64,000 nt of DNA from Turritopsis dohrnii. Lineage: Eukaryota > Cnidaria > Hydrozoa > Anthoathecata > Oceaniidae. Below the pieces are notes generated by a model. The model did not search any database and was not told the origin of the DNA. It saw nothing but the letters and a program-made list of their open reading frames with translations. The DNA lies in assembly GCA_027922465.2 (NCBI GenBank), contig BQMF02000255.1, forward strand, positions 1 through 64,000, written 5' to 3'. Positions 1 through 11,241 of this stretch are shown piece after piece (within the stretch, counting starts at the first letter, position 1; each line of letters opens with the position of its first letter). The translations under genes were made by a program, and so were the position numbers.

Positions 1-2509
1 GTACATAATTATGCATGATTTGATATTTTATAATTGTATATCATCTAAAAGGGAGAAACTTCTTCAAAAACTGTCAAAAGTTTTGTAAATCAACTTGTAA
101 AATTCTATCATTCTATCATGTACCAAATTATTATTTTTCATCACAGGATCCCTTAAATTTTCCCCGAACAAATTTTCCTACGACTTTTCTGCACCCAACC
201 AAAAATTTTCCCCGATAAGTATACAGACGTTATTATAATATAACATAACGTTATTATATTTTCTTCTTATGTTAGCGTTTAAAATCACATCGCGTGCAAC
301 GAACACGTGCGCGAAAACAATAGATTCGATTCGAAACGATAGAAAAAAAATGACATTGAAAAATTAAAAGTTGAACATGTTCAACTTATCATTTTTCAAT
401 GTCATTGAAAATTAGAGTGTAAAAATGACATTTTCTTCTGAATACACTGTCATTTTTCAATGATAATTTCAATGATAATTGAAAAATGAAAAATGATAGT
501 GTATTTCAGCTTTTATCAGGGGAAAAAAGTCAGTCAAAAATTTAGTTGGGGGAAATTTTACGTTTTCGCGCACGTGTTCGTTGCAGGCGATGTGATTTTA
601 GACGCTAACATAAGCGAAAACAACATTTTGAAGACTTTTACACGCGGAAATGAAGACGCAAGAAGCAACTGAAACATTTATTGAAATCTTGAGGAGTCAA
701 CCAAGTTTTAATCGCATGTAAATAGCTTCGCAAAATTCAGGGATGAACTGGGACATTGTGCTTTAACTTGAACAAGGATTGGGTCTCGTGTTTTTTTTTC
801 GTAATATCAACGTCTATGAGATGAAGCAGCTCATCGAAAATATTCGGTGGCATTTTTAAAAATCTCGCATATTCTGAGATTCCCCCCACATGTAATTCAT
901 GCATGAGGGTATTATAGATGCCAAGTTCATTTTGTCTATTTAGCCATGCCTTTACCCATGCACTTATTTTTTTGGTTTTCTGCGTTCAACTCTCTTTTTG
1001 ATAAAATGTAAACAACAACAGCAGCTGCTGTTCCTTCCTCAGGGTCCATCTTTATAATTCTCAATGATAGTGTATTCGCGCCAAAATTTTTAATTTTCAA
1101 TGTCATTGGAATGTATCATTGAAAAATTTCAGCCTTAAGGTATGATGCATTTTCTTCAAAACGATGTACTTTTTATGAAAGGAAGGACATCCATATAGTC
1201 TCTAGAATGTTGACAGTAAACCTGTCCCATTTTTGACAAGTAGCAATACCAATGTAAGAACATCAACAAGATGCCCTTACGGGCAGGATTTCTGCAAAAT
1301 CAGCTGAAAAATGAAAAATGAAATACTATAACAACTTTCTTGAAACTTGAATGATTTTGAATCATTGAATGGTTGAATAATTTCTACAATATATTACATT
1401 CCTAATTACGTGCTCCTCAGGAAATTTGGAAAGCATAATTGGCACAATGCGAAACTATCTTATAACGTATATACTGCCAATAAACTGAATGATATATTTG
1501 TTAATACAAACTAATATCAACAATATATCGATCCTTTCAGATATCTTAATGAGTATGCTCGTAACTCAAAAACTCAAAACATTTTTCCAAGTACACATCA
1601 ATTGTGGTTATGCAAAATACATTCATATAGACTAAAGAAAATTAGCATATATAATATATATAACTGAAATCAGACATTTCTGTTTTAGTTTGATTAACAA
1701 TATGGCATGCACTTACATTCTTGATCTAAGTTGACATGTATGACCTGTTTAAAAATTTGTTTTGGAAATTTAGGGAAGGTTGAACATAACATTACGTTTC
1801 TGATTACATATGCACCTCAGGGCATTGCAAAATTGTTATTGACACTATGCGAAACTTCATTTCATATATACACCACCGATAAACTTAATTACATCTGAAT
1901 GACATAAAACATCCCTTCTTTTGGGGGTGCAGAACAAGATTAAGTTCATATTAAACTTTTCAGATATCACAGTGGTTACGTACGTAAATCATTTCCTTTA
2001 AACACTTGATATGTACTGCCAATCTTCTTAATTACGTACATAATTCATAATATTGCAAACACAAAAAGTAAACCAAAATTTTGATCATTAAAAATAAATA
2101 ACTATGCTCTAAACTCACCACACACATTTTTATAACTGAAAGGAAAATCTTTTTTGTGTTACAAGATTTGCTGATGTAATGCATTTACAGGCAGTTGCTA
2201 TTCTGATTAGGAAGCCATTCGTAATAAAGGACATTGGCAGTATAACTTAAAAACTGATCAAACATTAAGACATAAACATTAGCATCAAACATTAAAAGTG
2301 GTAGCTACGGAGTACTAAAACCAAGTTAGCCGCACATTCGCAGCGACACATTCGGCATCCACACATTCCAGCGACACATTCAGATTTTTCCAGCGACACA
2401 TTCGCAATCTTTGCCAAATAGCAACGTCAGCAAAAATGCAAAGAAGATAAAAGTCTTATTCCCCTAAACTACTAAATCTAGGCAACACATACCACATCAC
2501 TATTTGCTT
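1..2509. other. AT-rich non-coding stretch
   Basis: I see no convincing coding exon here. The stretch holds the inverted-repeat element at 266-614 (listed separately), a related fragment near 1061-1130 that repeats the strings CAATGATAGTGTATT and TTTTCAATGTCATT, and a short motif cluster at 2331-2405 in which AGCGACACATTC recurs three times. The rest is A/T-rich with no open frame of note. Confidence 0.6.
266..614. repeat. Inverted-repeat (MITE-like) element with nested palindromes
   Basis: The arms 266-318 and 562-614 are reverse complements over 53 bases with about two mismatches. They contain the strings CTTATGTTAGCGT and GAACACGTGCGCGAAAAC. Between them, 349-364 and 391-406 form a second 16-base inverted repeat (AATGACATTGAAAAAT and its complement), centred on a perfect 20-bp palindrome at 368-387. 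I could not fix a target-site duplication, so the true element ends may lie further out. G-rich and C-rich tracts near 163 and 549 could be part of it. Confidence 0.75.
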
Positions 2510-3998
2510 CTATCAATTCCAAATTTCCTGGAAAAAGTCGAAATATGACGGAATAAGAGATCACAGCAAAACACAAGTTGAACTTTGAAGAGGTCTGAAA
2601 ACTATATTGCAGGTGCTTTCACCAAATTTAATTCTTATTCCCTAATGTCCATGTCATGGCCAACACAAAACAATAACAAGTTACTTGCAGTGACATTTCA
2701 ACTTCCTGGAAAAATTCGAAATGTGACGAAACAAGAGGTCACAGTTAAACGCGACTTGAAGATTCAAGAGGTTTGGAAACTATATTGCAACTGTTTTCAC
2801 CAATTTTCATTCTTATTCCCCTAATGCCCATGTCATGACCAACACAAAACAATAACAAGTTACTTGCAGTGACATTTCAACTTCCTGGAAAAATTCGAAA
2901 TGTGACGAAACAAGAGGTCACAGTTAAACGCGACTTGAAGATTCAAGAGGTTTGGAAACTATATTGCAACTGTTTTCACCAATTTTCATTCTTATTCTCC
3001 TAATGCCCATGTCATGACCAACACAAAACAATAACAAGTTACTTGCAGTGACATTTCAACTTCCTGGAAAAATTCGAAATGTGACGAAACAAGAGGTCAC
3101 AGTTAAACGCGACTTGAAGATTCAAGAGGTTTGGAAACTATATTGCAACTGTTTTCACCAATTTTCATTCTTATTCTCCTAATGCCCATGTCATGACCAA
3201 CACAAAACAATAACAAGTTACTTGCAGTGACATTTCAACTTCCTGGAAAAATTCGAAATGTGACGAAACAAGAGGTCACAGTTAAACGCGACTTGAAGAT
3301 TCAAGAGATTTGGAAACTATATTGCAACTGTTTTCACCAATTTTCATTCTTATTCCCCTAATGCCCATGTCATGGCCAACACAAAACAATAACAAGTTAC
3401 TTGCAGTGACATTTCAACTTCCTGGAAAAATTCGAAATGTGACGAAACAAGAGGTCACAGTTAAACGCGACTTGAAGATTTAAGAGGTTTGGAAACTAAA
3501 TTGCAACTTTTTTCACCAATTTTAATTCTTATTTCCCTTATGCCCATGTCATGGCCAACACAAAACAATAACAAGTTACTTGCAGTGACATTTCAACTTC
3601 CTGGAAAAATTCGAAATGTGACGAAACAAGAGGTCACAGTTAAACGCGACTTGAAGATTCAAGAGGTTTGGAAACTAAATTGCAAGTGTTTTCACCAATT
3701 TTAATTCTTATTCCCCTAATGCCCATGTCATGGCCAACACAAAACAATAACAAGTTACTTGCAGTGACATTTCAACTTCCTGGAAAAATTCGAAATGTGA
3801 CGAAACAAGAGGTCACAGTTAAACGCGACTTGAAGATTCAAGAGGTTTGGAAACTAAATTGCAACTGTTTTCACCAATTTTAATTCTTATTCCCCTAATG
3901 CCCATGTCATGGCCAACACAAAACAATAACAAGTTACTTGCAGTGACATTTCAACTTCCTGGAAAAATTCGAAATGTGACGAAACAAGAGGTCACAGT
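2510..3998 (+). repeat. 179-bp tandem satellite, about eight copies
   Basis: The anchor GTCATGGCC or GTCATGACC recurs at 2653, 2832, 3011, 3190, 3369, 3548, 3727 and 3906, an exact spacing of 179 bases each time. A more diverged unit precedes the first anchor from about 2510. The array stops in mid-unit after GAGGTCACAGTT at about 3998. Units differ by only a few substitutions and I saw no indels, which points to recent amplification or gene-conversion homogenisation. Small open frames within it arise because the unit happens to lack stops in one frame; 179 is not a multiple of three, so they are not genes. Confidence 0.95.
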
Positions 3999-4101
3999 TT
4001 TTGTCATCTTTAAGATTTACTCTCGTGTTCTGTATTTGTCAAAATATTTGTTTGTACAGATTGACAGATTTCCTTACTATTTGTTTTTTTGTTTCAATAA
4101 G

Positions 4102-6027
4102 ATGAAAGTATTCATGTCATGAATTGTGAAACAGACGCCTCGCAAACTATGCAAACTGTAGAATCTGAAGCAAGTGCTACTGATAATGGTATTATAACTT
4201 TATGAAGCCTTTTTTATTTGCGAATTACTTATTATTTCTTCACAGGTGTCTATAGTTTCATGATAGTCGGCAACATCTCCTCTTGTTTTTAATCATGAAA
4301 TCAATGATATTAATGGTTCTTCTGTTCTTCAAATCTAATAATGACTTTACGATTATAAAGATTCTCAAGAAATTTTCTAGCGGCACTTTTGTCAGTTTGT
4401 TAAGAGCAATCCTTTAAACGTTTAGGAAGCATTACACGCACCAAAATAAGCGAAATTACTATGGACGGATCAGAAAGTGGTACGCTCAAAATACAACCAG
4501 TTGTCAATTTCTCATTATTGAAATAATGTTTGTCAGTCTTTGTGTAGCTTTAGTTTCCCATTATATTTAGATAGCGAATTTGATGCAAACCATTCGATAC
4601 AATCTGATGATTCAGCTCCTAGTAAGTAATAAGGGTGCTCTATGATTCAACGCATTTGGAATGTTTTATTAACTTGATATTTTCCTATTCAACCGTCAAT
4701 GAAGTTGATGTTATGTTCTTTTTATTAATAAAATTTACAGACGTGAACGAAGATTTCATAAAGTTCATGAACAATCACCGTACCGAGATTATCAAGCTTA
4801 TACAAGCGTTGCATAACTGGCAGGAATCTGAGCGGATGATGGCCCTGAAGACGTGCAAATCGCTGACCATATTCAGAAAACACGCTGAGAAAGAGCAACG
4901 AATAATTTTCGAGAACGATAAGACTGGCCTTGGTTCACATGTAGAACCTTATGTTGATGCCTTACTTGATATGTTGAAAGAATATAGAGCAAGGAACGAA
5001 GAGGATATACTGGACCATGGGGGTTGGTTCCGTATCGAAATGCAAATAAGACATGTGTGCTCATACGCTAAGACCTTAGAGTTAGCCGTATTTCCTGAGA
5101 TACTGACGTGGTACATCTCAGAAATAAACGCTGTTAGCTATAGACATGCCACAAGGTATTTATACGGAAATATGTTGCCTACAACACATCATGTACAACG
5201 CTACTTGGAGGTACGTTAAGCTCATTATAAGCCAATATATATTTAGTAAGTTTACAAACATCATTTATCAACTTTCAAAATAATGCTTTACGTTGTAGGA
5301 CCCCCGCATAGAAGCTCTAACACATGTGAAAGTTTCCGTGACAAAAGTCACAATTGTGCAAAGTACGCTCGGTTATTGAACTTGTCTTGAGTATCACTTG
5401 AACTTGTGACGTATTCACATACATAAGAACATCTATCTGATTCTTTGACAATGGCTTCTGCTTTTAGTAATTAGAGATGACATTACTGATGAGCAAACAC
5501 ATGCAATTGTAAATGCAGCGAACAGTGCGCTGAATCACGGTGGAGGAGTGCGTATTTCACTTTCTTTTAATAAAAAACCCTATAGTACAAGTCCTCCACA
5601 ATTCCAATTACTGATTCAGGTTGCAAAAGCTATTGTTCGTTGTGGTGGTATCAACATCAATCGTGAAAGTGCTGATTATGTCGCTAAAAATGGTACAATT
5701 AGCGTTGGTAACGTAATACCAGCTAGTCCAGGCGATCTGAACTGCTATCACTTATTGCATGCCGTTGGTAAGACTATAATCGCTTGTATGTTTCATTGAA
5801 AAGCAGTCTGAGCTTTACTACATCATAAATCTTTAGGGCCACGCTGGGGCATTGATAAACCGGAAGAAGATCTTCTCTTCAATGTGGTCTCTGCAACCTT
5901 GAATTTGGCCGAAAATTTGAAGTGTGCATCAATTGCATTACCTGCAATTAGTTGCGGGATATTTTCTGGCAACAATACTTTGCGCAAAAGCGCAACGACC
6001 ATCAAAGCTGCAATATTTAGTTTCTAA
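4102..6027 (+). CDS. Macrodomain protein (PARP9/14-like macrodomain), 5' end not found
   Basis: This is a spliced host gene. Exons with GT/AG borders and matching phases are 4102-4188, 4426-4479, 4571-4621, 4741-5210, 5299-5371, 5468-5547, 5620-5767 and 5837-6027. The 470-base exon encodes a helical region (155 whole codons, the first split with the exon before) that I do not recognise. The last four exons form a macrodomain, the ADP-ribose-binding fold that reads or removes ADP-ribosylation: TIVQSTLVIRDDIT, then AIVNAANSALNHGGGVAKAI, a VGNVIPASPGDLNCYHLLHAVGPRW segment in two exons, and SIALPAISCGIF. The wording HGGGVAKAI resembles PARP9/PARP14 macrodomains. The first exon seen starts in phase, so earlier exons exist but were not identified. 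The frame ends in TAA at 6025-6027, just after the last macrodomain helix and about 130 bp before the Polinton. Downstream exons may have been lost or displaced by that insertion. Confidence 0.8.
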
Positions 6028-6272
6028 TGACCAAAACGTATTGAAGCAATTTTACAATATTGACAAATATAACAAAGACATACTGAAAAAAACAAAAAAC
6101 TAACCTCATTGCGACATCCTGTAAATATGTTTATTTTAGTTATGACTAGAGATAGTAAATTGGGGATTGAAGGACAAACGGTGTCCAAGCGCTTTCGACT
6201 CCCTCCGCAGCGACTCGCGAAAAAAAAATCGTTAAAAATGACAAAGTGCCCACCCCTTCTGCGCATGCGTCG

Positions 6273-6558
6273 AAAAATGATGACGTCAGCATTATCGTCG
6301 AAAAATGATGACGTCAGCATTATCGTCGAAAAATGATGACGTCAGCATTATCGTCGAAAAATGATGACGTCAGCATTATCGTCGAAAAATGATGACGTCA
6401 GCATTATCGTCGAAAAATGTTGACGTCAGCACTATCGTTGAAAACCGTCGAAAAATGTTGACGTCAGCACTATCGTCGAAAACCGTCGAAAAGTGTTGAC
6501 GTCAGCACATCATCGAAGTCATCAATCAAAACCACCCCACCCCTGAATGCTGACGTCA
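6273..6558 (+). promoter_or_regulatory. Tandem TGACGTCA (CRE/ATF-type) array in the left TIR
   Basis: Perfect 8-bp palindromes TGACGTCA begin at 6281, 6309, 6337, 6365, 6393, 6421, 6459, 6497 and 6551. The first six are 28 bp apart, the next two intervals are 38 bp, and the last is 54 bp. TGACGTCA is the established core site for CREB/ATF bZIP factors in animals. The array lies 430-700 bp upstream of the polymerase start, so a role as a host-factor-responsive enhancer is plausible but inferred. Confidence 0.75.
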
Positions 6559-6964
6559 GCAGTTTCATCGACTCGTCGGTCACGGTTGAATTGCCCTAAA
6601 ATCGAAGGTGAGTCAGGGAGTTCCCTAAAACCGAAGGTCCTCCTCGAAACTCACGCTTTCGACGTCCTCCGCAGCGAAGCTAGGGTAGGGAGTCAATATA
6701 TACAGATATTTTGATTATATGCGGTAACTGTCGCTTTCGACTGCCTCCGCAGCGACTCCTGATTTTTGACTTTCCGGTCTGTAAAATACACGCTCGAATT
6801 GCTGCCTAAAACCGAAGGTGAGTCAGGGAATTCCCTAAAGTGGCACGTCGGGGCTGGCCCTCCTCGTAAGTAGGGAAATCCCAACTCATAAAAATTCATC
6901 AAATGAGTCAGGGAATTCCCTGACTCAGTTCTGTCCACTATAAATAAAAATTCCAAGTTGAAAA

Positions 6965-6980
6965 ACTTTGTATAATAAAG
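6965..6980 (+). promoter_or_regulatory. TATAATAAAG box abutting the polymerase ATG
   Basis: TATAATAAAG sits immediately before the ATG at 6981. The same ten bases directly precede the ATG at 14414, and a near copy lies before the duplicated start in the right TIR (ATG at 22999 on the minus strand). Its repeated position right at start codons suggests a short-leader promoter or initiator of this element. Confidence 0.55.
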
Positions 6981-9900
6981 ATGTTGAGTTATTTCAGAAA
7001 CGCAGTATCTAAATTATACAACGCTGTTTCAGCGCCTGTAACGACAACTCGTGATGCACTCGCAGATCGATTGCAGAAGATTCGCGAGTCTATTACTTCT
7101 TTATATAACAAGACTAAGGAGAGACTAGGGTATGGACAGTCACCACTGATTTCAGCTGTTGAACGCGAAGCCATGACAGAAGAGGAGGCGAGCATGCCGA
7201 TGGAAGACACCAACAACACAAGTATGAGTGATGATTTTATACCTATGAAGCATAAGCATGCACTACATAAAACTTTCCGAAGCTTTCGTATAGCTGGTAT
7301 AGCAAAAGCTGATGTTGATGGATACTTCACACTAGTGAGAGCAAATGTGGAGAAATTAATGGAAGAGCAGGTTGAGGACATGGGGTCTGCTAAAGTACAA
7401 CTTTCTCTATGGATCATGTGGAAGAAGCGAGAGAAGCTTTTAATTCAACTTGAAGATGATGATCTAGAAGGAGAAGATGTTACAAAAGGAGATAAATATG
7501 GATATATAAGGATAGACAAAGTTTTTAACCGCTTGATGATGAGAGTGTTCCAAGGTAGTGACATGAAAGAGATATTGGATGAGATGTTTGCATATATCAA
7601 AACCCAAGTAGAGCATCCTGCATTACCACAAAGCGGCTTCACCATCGATCACATCATGCACCTGGACGTAGACTTTCACAAGCTGCAGCTGATGAGAGGA
7701 TCTTCATACATCGAACTACCATCCTGGATAGCGTCGAAAAAGGCAATCATCAACCCTAAAAACGATGATGAAGAATGCTTCAAGTGGGCTGTAATAGCAG
7801 CACTACATCATGAAGAGATCACTAGTCATTCAGAACGCATTTCAAAGCTACAGAAGTATGAGAATAAGTACAACTGGGATGGTTTAGAATTTCCTGTAGC
7901 AATAGACAAGATAGGAAAGTTCGAGAAGAATAATCCTAACATTGGGGTGAACGTACTATATATTGAAGAAAAGTCTACAAAGAGGAGGATCAACACCACA
8001 CGAGAATCTAATCGTAACATAAGCGCAAAGAAGCAAGTCAATCTGTTGATGGTATGTGATGGAGAGAAAAATCACTATACAGCCATCAAGAATCTGTCAA
8101 GGTTGTTGGGTCAAGAAAACACAAATCACAAATGTGCACAGCACTTTTGCATCAACTGTCTAAATGGTTTTCACAATGTAGAGTCACGAGACAAGCACTA
8201 TATCTACTGCTCTGGCAATGAACAAGTTAGAGTGGAGATGCTTGGAGAGAAGGAAAAATGGCTGTATTATAACAATGGAGAGATGCAGTTCAGAGTACCT
8301 TTTGCTATCTATGCAGATTTCGAGAGTCTTTTAGTACCCATGAAGGAAGATGGGAGAGAGAAGAACACAAAAACACTATCGAAGCACATACCTTCAGGAT
8401 GGTGTACGTACAGCAAGTTTGCGTATGGAGATGTGCAAGATCCTCTAAAAGTATACAGAGGTGAAGATTGTGTAAAGAAGTTTGTGGATCATCTGGAAGA
8501 TGAAGTTAAGCGGTTGTATGCGACATTTCCAGAGCAATCGATGATAGAACTGACGGATGTTCAGAAGCGTGATCATTGGGATGCAGAAACTTGTCACATA
8601 TGTATGCTGCCATTTTCAGATCCTCAAAATCGCAAAGTCAGAGATCACTGTCACTATACAGGTTTATATCGAGGTGCCTGCACATAACAATTGCAACCTA
8701 AGATACAAGATCCCACATCATATCCCTATCATCTTTCACAACTTAAGTGGCTATGATGCACACCTCTTCATTAGAGAACTGGGGGAAAAGTACAACATGG
8801 AAGATATAGGATGCATCGCGGAAAATAGGGAAAAGTATATATCCTTCCATGTCAAAATAGCAATACCACTTGCTGGTGTTTTCAACTCTGATGGTGCACA
8901 AGTGTACAAGAAGATCGAGCTGAGATTCATTGACAGCTGTAGATTCATGGCATCAAGTTTGGATAAATTGTCCTCTAATCTTAGCGATGAGCAGTGCAGA
9001 AATCTTCGATGGTTTTACAAGGAAGATAGCATCTTTCAGTTGATGCGCCGCAAAGGTGTATATCCATATGAGTATATGGATAGTTGGGAAAAGTTTGCTG
9101 AGAGAGAGCTACCTCCAAAAGAAGCCTTTTACAGCAAGCTGAACATGTGTGGTATAAGTGACACAGACTACGAACATGCACAACAGGTGTGGAGAAGAGT
9201 GTCTCCAAAAGGAGACGTGACAACACTTGGAGATTACCACGATGTGTACTTGGCAACGGACGTTCTACTGTTAGCAGATGTGTTTGAAACGTTTCGGGAT
9301 ACATGCTTGCATCACTACCAATTGGATCCACTCCATTTCTACACAGCACCCGGTTTGGCGTGGAAAGCAGCCTTGAAGTATACCCGAATAGAGTTAGAAC
9401 TGCTCACAGACATAGACATGCTGTTAATGTTCGAGAGAGGTATACGAGGAGGTATAACACAAGCTGTACATCGCTATGTAAAAGCAAACAATAAGTATAT
9501 GGATGATCAATATGATCCGAAGGAGGAATCCTCATATGTAATGTACCTTGACGCAAACAACCTTTACGGTTGGGCTATGGCATCAGACTTGCCAACACAT
9601 GGATTTAGATGGGTAAAAAATGTTGAGAAGTTCACACCTGAAGGTATTGCGAAGTTAGTTAAGAAGAATGAGTATGGCTATCTGCTGGAGGTGGATATCG
9701 AGTATCCAAAGAGGCTACATGATGCTCATAATAGTTTACCATTTCTACCTGAGAGAATGACGCTTGCAAAGGTGGAAAAACTCGTACCAAATCTCCACAA
9801 CAAGCATGAGTATGTCATAGATATAAGAGCGCTACATCAAGCGTTGACTCATGGCTTAGTTCTGAAGAAAGTCCACCGAGTCATCAGGTATCATCAGGTT

Positions 9901-10750
9901 GCCTGGCTCAAGCCTTACATAAACTTAAACACAAGACTGAGAAAAGAATCAAAGAACGACTTCGAAAAAGACTTTTTCAAGCTTATGAACAATAGCGTGT
10001 TTGGTAAGACGATGGAGAATATACGGAACCATCGCAATATGAAGTTAGTTACGAGCGAAAAGAAGTATAAGGGGTACGTCATGAAACCTAACTTTAAAAG
10101 TGGAGTTCGCTTTAGCGCAAACTTGATGGGTGTGGAGATGGGTAAGACAAGTATCAAGATGATGAAGCCTGTATACATAGGTCAGGCTATACTTGATATG
10201 AGTAAGATGTTAATGTATGAATTCCACTATGACTACATGCAGCCGAAATATGGTAGTAAGCTGAAACTCTGCTATATGGACACTGACAGCTTCGTGTACC
10301 ACATCAAGACGGAAGATTTCTATCGAGATATAGCTGAAGATGTAGAAAAGAGATTTGACACGAGTAATTATTCAGAGAAAGACAGATTATACACATTAAA
10401 GAATGAGAAGGTTATTGGTCTGATGAAGGACGAACTTGGTGGTAGGATCATGACGGAGTTTGTGGCTTTACGAGCTAAACTCTATGCATACAAGACGCTA
10501 GAGAAGGAAGACAAGCGATGCAAAGGGCATGAAAAAGTGTGTGGTTAAAAAATCCATTACATTCGAAGATTATAAGAAGTGTCTAGAAGATGGAGGAAAT
10601 CTATATAGAGAAATGGTAGTGCTTCAAAATAAGAAACATCAAATGTATACACAAAAAGTGAACAAGATTGCTTTGAACAGAGACGATGATAAACGCATCA
10701 TACAGACAGATTTGATCACAACGCGTGCTCGAGGATTCATAAATTCATAA
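6981..10750 (+). CDS. polB: Protein-primed family B DNA polymerase, broken by two frameshifts
   Basis: This is the replicative polymerase of the element. The frames 6981-8687, about 8684-10548 and 10529-10750 read as one protein of about 1250 residues. In order I see an N-terminal region duplicated in the right TIR; a Cys/His segment; exonuclease motif I (YADFESL, near 8310); an endonuclease-VII-like CxxC...VRDHCHYTG segment (near 8640); Exo II (NLSGYD, near 8745); Exo III (YHDVYLATD, near 9237); and polymerase motifs A (DANNLYGWAM, near 9550), B (NNSVFGKT, near 9990) and C (YMDTDS, near 10273). All catalytic aspartates are present. Frame is lost by one surplus base near 8682 and again near 10528. 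No other lesion was seen, so these may be recent decay or assembly indels. The start is supported by the adjoining TATAATAAAG. Confidence 0.92.
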
Positions 10751-10874
10751 GATTCATGCTGAATAGTGAGTAATTCATGAGAAGTTTTTTCTCATGATCT
10801 CATGACGCAAATGAGGTGAAATTGTACGCTTGAGTGATTTTAAGCTATCATAAATAAGCTGAAATCATGTTTTA

Positions 10875-11110
10875 TTAATGTGATGTGTAGTGTGGTGGTT
10901 ACAACGTAAAACTTGTAATCTTGAGATCGCTAGTTCGATCCCCACTCGGTCTCTCATGTCCTGGTTGAAAAACTTGCATGAGTGCGCACTTCCCCGCAGT
11001 TGCGTTGGATATATCGCGGTTTGGGTAGACTTCGGTCTGGGTGATTAATCACTGTCAGGTTTCACTGGTCCACAGAGACATTCAGGTTACCGTCAAATCG
11101 ATCGAAATTC
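10875..11110 (+). repeat. Possible tRNA-derived SINE head
   Basis: TAGTGTGGTGGTTA (10887 on) resembles an RNA polymerase III A box, CTTGTAA resembles an anticodon loop (TGT, threonine) and AGTTCGATCCCC (about 10932) fits a B box at normal spacing. The anticodon stem has one mismatch and the T stem pairs poorly, so this is not a functional tRNA. A tRNA-derived SINE inserted into the Polinton, or a decayed tRNA, are both possible. Confidence 0.45.
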
Positions 11111-11241
11111 AACATAAACGTCAGGGCTTGAAGGTGTTAGCATGAACCTAAACTACTATCACATGTGGCTGTCGGGATATAAACGTCAGGGCTTGAAGGT
11201 GTTAGGATGAAGCTAAACTACTATCACATGTGGCTGTCGGT
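11110..11241 (+). repeat. 64-bp tandem duplication
   Basis: ATAAACGTCAGGGCTTGAAG begins at 11114 and again at 11178. The two units share nearly all bases up to CACATGTGGCTGTCGG. The ATAAACGT unit start also follows a GATCGAAATTCAAC string. No coding content. Confidence 0.85.

Larger units (their letters stand above)
6171..7300 (+). repeat. Left terminal inverted repeat of the Polinton
   Basis: Matches the complement of 22663-23525. It includes the TGACGTCA tandem array (6273-6558), the promoter region and the first 90 or so codons of the polymerase gene. It is about 250 bp longer than the right TIR because of extra sequence at roughly 6590-6850, and has a further extra block of about 37 bases at 6184-6220. 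Confidence 0.85.

Noticed and set aside
2585..4122. Repeated 71-91 codon open frames that share a VTFQLPGKIRNVTKQEV string
   Set aside because: They are translations of the 179-bp satellite; the period is not a multiple of three and the same string returns from different units.
4741..6027. Macrodomain gene as Polinton cargo
   Set aside because: It is spliced with eight consistent exons and lies outside the TIR; element genes are intronless.
5823..6320. Minus-strand frames over the macrodomain exon and the left TIR
   Set aside because: Antisense shadows of the exon and of the tandem array.
6273..6558. CRISPR-like regular 28/38-bp repeats
   Set aside because: They lie in the TIR of a eukaryotic Polinton, have no unique spacers and no cas genes; they are tandem TGACGTCA units.
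10884..10955. Functional tRNA-Thr gene
   Set aside because: T stem and anticodon stem do not pair well and no acceptor stem is clear; at best tRNA-derived.
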